Positions 63,094 to 64,000 of a stretch of DNA of 64,000 nucleotides are shown piece by piece. Both the position numbers and the translations under genes were made by a program. The stretch's first letter is position 1, and every line of letters begins with the position of its first letter. Location: positions 1 through 64,000 of the forward strand of contig NZ_BOVK01000024.1 in the NCBI RefSeq assembly GCF_018403685.1, given 5' to 3'. This DNA is from Xylanibacillus composti (GTDB lineage: Bacteria > Bacillota > Bacilli > Paenibacillales > K13). Below the pieces are notes generated by a model. The model was not told the DNA's origin. It worked only from the letters and a program-made list of their open reading frames with translations, and made no database searches.

Positions 63094-64000
63094 TAGGTGG
63101 CTTTTTTCTTCCCTTTCTTCTCGCGGTACAAGGCTTCATCGGCCAGCCGCATCAGCTTGTCAAAGGTGCATGGATGATCTGGATGATACTCGGCAAATCC
63201 GATGCTGATCGATAGCTTGAACGGCTTGCCGTGCTTCTGATTCATACGGGCAGTTTCTTCTTCGATGTTACGTCTAATCGTCTTCCCTGCAAGGGAGGTC
63301 GGCCCTTCGACGATCACGGTAAATTCATCTCCCGCCAGCCGTGAGATAATGTCGTCCGGACCGAACGCTTTTTTCAACACCTCGGCCGTCATTTGAATGG
63401 CCAGATCGCCCTCGGAATGACCGAAATTATCATTAATCTTCTTCAGATTGTCCAGATCCGCGAAGACGAGGAGAAGTCTCGCATGCTGGCAGGCAGCCTC
63501 CTCGAACGCCTCCTGGCCGCGCCGCATAAAGCCGCGGCGGTTCAGCAGACCGGTCAGATCGTCGCGAATCGATTGCTTGTGCAGTTCTTCGTTCAATAAG
63601 GACAGTTCCTTGGTTCGGGCAATGACCTGACTTTCCAGCTCGAGCGAGTGCTTCTGCACATCATGGAGGAGCCTGCTTACCCGAAGCACATTGCTCAGCC
63701 GATAGCGAAGCAGGTCATGCGCCTTATTGACCGCTGTATCGAACGAGAAGAGCACATAACCAATATGGTGATCGCTAAGATGCAAGGTTTGGACAATGAA
63801 CTGATGGCGATAGTCCTCCAGCCTCGCTCGCAATTGCAGAGGCAGAAGCTGGGCAGTTGGAAAACAAACCTCATTCGCATCCGCATCCATGCGTTCGCCA
63901 TTGCGATAGGCAAGCATCAATCGTGCCCGGTCCAAAGGTTTATCCGGGTTTTCATAGAGGCAAATATACCCCTCATGGATGCCGTGCTTCGGAAACTCAT
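63093..64000 (-). CDS. GGDEF-domain protein, N-terminus beyond the window
   Basis: The frame stays open to the right edge (reading GIHEGYICLYENPDKP at the boundary), so only the C-terminal 300 or so residues are present. A soluble sensor-like part comes first, then a coiled coil (about 95-120 of the visible part: LELESQVIARTKELSLLNEEL). The diguanylate cyclase domain follows, with DDLTGLLNRRGF, FADLDNLKKINDNFGHSEGD, RLAGDEF (an AGDEF variant of GGDEF) and SISIGFAEY. It makes c-di-GMP if the variant is active. The visible front part resembles LacI-like sensor fusions but cannot be assigned. Confidence 0.85.
   Translation of the reverse strand, partial: EFPKHGIHEGYICLYENPDKPLDRARLMLAYRNGERMDADANEVCFPTAQLLPLQLRARLEDYRHQFIVQTLHLSDHHIGYVLFSFDTAVNKAHDLLRYRLSNVLRVSRLLHDVQKHSLELESQVIARTKELSLLNEELHKQSIRDDLTGLLNRRGFMRRGQEAFEEAACQHARLLLVFADLDNLKKINDNFGHSEGDLAIQMTAEVLKKAFGPDDIISRLAGDEFTVIVEGPTSLAGKTIRRNIEEETARMNQKHGKPFKLSISIGFAEYHPDHPCTFDKLMRLADEALYREKKGKKKAT

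Noticed and set aside
63055..63100. Bidirectional terminator shared by mqo and the GGDEF gene
   Set aside because: The stem has a T-run only on the plus strand, and it overlaps the GGDEF gene end by one base; no matching T-run serves the minus strand.
1..64000. rRNA, tRNA genes, insertion sequences or prophage genes
   Set aside because: No conserved rRNA or tRNA segments, transposase motifs or phage structural genes were seen on either strand.

Overview
The window looks like chromosomal DNA from a Gram-positive, Paenibacillus-type member of the Bacillota. The evidence is moderate GC, strong AGGAGG ribosome-binding sites with many GTG and TTG starts, a secreted S-layer-homology protein, AraR-type arabinose control, an Mrp antiporter operon, and dispersed intergenic palindromic repeats. 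The genus assignment is inferred. No rRNA, tRNA or CRISPR array was seen.

Layout. Positions 1-185 hold one copy of an intergenic repeat whose sister copy lies at about 57477-57685. A DUF72 gene follows, then araR divergent from araB-araD-araA with two AraR-type operators 168 bp apart. Next come two secreted proteins: a 1717-residue multidomain metallophosphoesterase/5'-nucleotidase and an SLH-anchored protein. A 52-bp tandem palindromic repeat follows. An AraC regulator is divergent from a GH127 beta-L-arabinofuranosidase, so arabinose use is a theme of the first 18 kb. From 17.8 to 26.5 kb there is a dehydrogenase pseudogene, a large hybrid histidine kinase, an alpha/beta hydrolase divergent from a WYL regulator, a VOC protein, another AraC regulator and an AI-2E family membrane protein. 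From 26.7 to 32.4 kb is a complete mrpABCDEFG Na+/H+ antiporter operon (minus strand), with a divergent universal-stress-like gene. From 34.2 to 39.6 kb an IclR regulator precedes a three-gene sugar-acid operon: FAH-family dehydratase, aldehyde dehydrogenase and YjhG/YagF-type dehydratase. Together these fit a non-phosphorylating pentonate route to 2-oxoglutarate.

The highlight is 39.9-53.9 kb, a complete two-component class II lanthipeptide cluster of the haloduracin/lacticin 3147/lichenicidin type. It contains a secreted subtilisin-like protease (LanP-like), a LuxR-type regulator with an atypical receiver, a beta precursor with its LanM, a LanT with C39 peptidase, an alpha precursor with its own LanM, then an XRE regulator, a small membrane protein and a two-gene ABC exporter for immunity. 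Both precursors keep recognisable family signatures (CTLTVEC in alpha; WPC and CPTT in beta). Both also differ clearly from haloduracin: alpha carries a 10-residue N-terminal extension, and beta has an enlarged central loop. This is the best candidate for an undescribed system in the window.

From 54 kb on there are a SWIM/SNF2 helicase-like gene, the second dispersed repeat copy, an unexplained structured element upstream of a DUF1062 gene, gene remnants, two membrane proteins, a TetR regulator with matched operators, malate:quinone oxidoreductase, and the 3' part of a GGDEF protein that runs off the right edge.
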